This document shows positions 6,188-7,176 of a stretch of DNA of 7,176 nt, in pieces (the first letter of the stretch is position 1; every line of letters starts with the position of its first letter). The stretch lies in NCBI GenBank assembly GCA_030598075.1, contig JAUVQP010000081.1, forward strand, positions 1 to 7,176, given 5' to 3'. The DNA is from Miltoncostaeaceae bacterium. Lineage in GTDB: Bacteria > Actinomycetota > Thermoleophilia > Miltoncostaeales > Miltoncostaeaceae. The notes under the pieces are model-generated. The model saw only the letters and a list, made by a program, of their open reading frames with translations. It made no database searches and was not told the DNA's origin. The translations under genes and the position numbers were made by a program.

Positions 6188-7176
6188 ATGAGCGAGGGGC
6201 GGCACGTGGCGATCGTCGGCGCCGGGCCCACGGGGTTGGACGCGGCGCTCGCCTGCGCCGAGCGGGGGCTGCCGTTCACGCTCTACGAGTCGTCCGGCTC
6301 TCCGGCGGGCAATGTCCGCGACTGGGGGCACGTGTCGTTGTTCACGCCGTGGCGGATGAACGTGTCTTCCCGCATGCGCCGCCACCTCGCGGCGGCCGGG
6401 ATCGAGCCGCCCGAGGGTGAGCGATGCCCCACCGGGCACGAGCTCGCCGACCGGCTGCTCGACCCGGTGGCCGGCCTTCCCGCCGTGTCCCCGTCGCTCC
6501 GCCTCGGCACCCGCGTCATCGCGATCGGGCGCGAGGGGATGACGAAGGACGAGGGCGTCGGGTCGCCCGAGCGCGCGCGCCGCCCGTTCCGGCTTCTTCT
6601 CAGCGGCCCGGAGGGCGAGCGCATCGAGCCCGCCCGCGCCGTCCTCGACTGCACGGGCGTCTGGGGCAACCCCAACAGCCTGGGCGACGGCGGCATCCCC
6701 GCCCCCGGGGAGGAGGCGCTCGGGGAGCGCATCGTCCGCGCGCTCCCGGACGTCTCCGCTCGGCCGGAGCGTTGGGCCGGGCGCACGGTCCTGCTTGCCG
6801 GCGCCGGTCACTCCGCCCAAACGGTCGCTCGGGATTTCGCCCTCCTCGCGCGCGACGCGCCCGGGACCCGCGTCCTCTGGGCCGTTCGCAGCGCTCAGCC
6901 CGACTGGGGCGGCGTCCCCGGGGATCCGTTGCCCGCGCGCGCCGCTTTGGTCGACGAGGCCGGCGCCCTCCTGGGCGGTGCCTCGCCCTCCGTCTTGGTC
7001 CGCGCGGGAAGCGCCGTCGACGCTCTTCGGCCCGTCGACGGGCGGATTGCCGTTCGGCTGAGCAACGGCGACGCGGACGAGGTCGTGGTGGACGAGATCC
7101 TTTCGCTGACCGGTGCGGTGGGCGACCATCTCCTCTACCGTCAGCTGCAGGTGCACGAGTGCTACGCGACCTGCGG
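6188..7176 (+). CDS. FAD/NAD(P)-binding oxidoreductase of unassigned function, 3' end outside window
   Basis: The first 329 residues are present and the frame is open at the right edge. The N-terminus has an FAD-type Rossmann motif VGAGPTG (10-16) with E34 ending the second strand. A distinctive block DWGHVSLFTPWRMNVS spans 45-60. A second dinucleotide-binding motif, AGAGHSAQ (204-211), fits NAD(P)H binding. In between lie TGHELADRLL and LDCTGVWGNPNSLG. This two-Rossmann layout resembles flavin monooxygenase-like proteins (COG2072/Pyr_redox_3 type). I do not see the FxGxxxHxxxY/F fingerprint of classical FMOs or Baeyer-Villiger enzymes, nor a redox CxxxxC. I recall relatives annotated only as flavoprotein or NAD(P)-binding protein, some near arsenic-resistance genes. 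Reaction and substrate cannot be assigned. It has its own strong RBS and a 96-nt upstream gap, so it may not belong to the gcv transcript. Confidence 0.8.
   Translation, partial: MSEGRHVAIVGAGPTGLDAALACAERGLPFTLYESSGSPAGNVRDWGHVSLFTPWRMNVSSRMRRHLAAAGIEPPEGERCPTGHELADRLLDPVAGLPAVSPSLRLGTRVIAIGREGMTKDEGVGSPERARRPFRLLLSGPEGERIEPARAVLDCTGVWGNPNSLGDGGIPAPGEEALGERIVRALPDVSARPERWAGRTVLLAGAGHSAQTVARDFALLARDAPGTRVLWAVRSAQPDWGGVPGDPLPARAALVDEAGALLGGASPSVLVRAGSAVDALRPVDGRIAVRLSNGDADEVVVDEILSLTGAVGDHLLYRQLQVHECYATC

Noticed and set aside
5051..7156. A 701-codon open frame on the minus strand, antisense to lpdA and the flavoprotein gene
   Set aside because: It lies opposite two plus-strand genes with clear family motifs and crosses the gap between them. 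Its translation is rich in Arg, Gly, His and Asp with no recognisable domain. Long antisense frames are common opposite GC3-rich genes because stop codons are scarce.

Overview
The window carries an essentially complete glycine cleavage system (GCS) on the + strand, in the order gcvT (246-1346), gcvH (1353-1751), gcvPA (1795-3177), gcvPB (3174-4682), dihydrolipoyl dehydrogenase (4709-6091). It is followed by the first 329 codons of an FAD/NAD(P)-dependent oxidoreductase of unassigned function, which runs off the right edge (6188-7176). All recognisable genes point the same way. No mobile elements, RNA genes or CRISPR repeats were seen.

Organism: GC content is very high, codon third positions are almost all G or C, and starts are ATG or GTG. 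The P-protein is split into two subunits (PA and PB) rather than fused. The best-known high-GC actinobacteria (Streptomyces, Mycobacterium) have a fused GcvP. This combination, plus wording such as GITWYAQ in the H-protein, recalls deep-branching Actinobacteriota of the Thermoleophilia/Solirubrobacterales type. That placement is from memory and is only a guess at phylum level.

Layout: 1-245 is a leader without a convincing gene. It holds two GC-only palindromes and a Shine-Dalgarno directly before gcvT, and its first 49 bases may belong to a neighbouring gene. gcvT and gcvH are 6 nt apart. gcvH and gcvPA are separated by 43 nt containing a 7-bp hairpin. gcvPA and gcvPB overlap as ATGA. gcvPB and the dehydrogenase are separated by an 11-bp perfect stem-loop that includes the gcvPB stop codon. 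A 96-nt gap with a possible -10 element and a consensus AGGAGG precedes the last gene.

How the genes work together: GcvPA/GcvPB decarboxylate glycine with PLP and load the aminomethyl group on the lipoyl arm of GcvH. GcvT passes the one-carbon unit to tetrahydrofolate and releases ammonia. The dehydrogenase reoxidises the dihydrolipoyl arm with NAD+. The final oxidoreductase has no evident role in this cycle and may be a separate transcription unit.

I found no convincing previously undescribed system. The points most worth a second look are the two intercistronic hairpins, the leader palindromes without a recognisable glycine riboswitch, and the unassigned flavoprotein.
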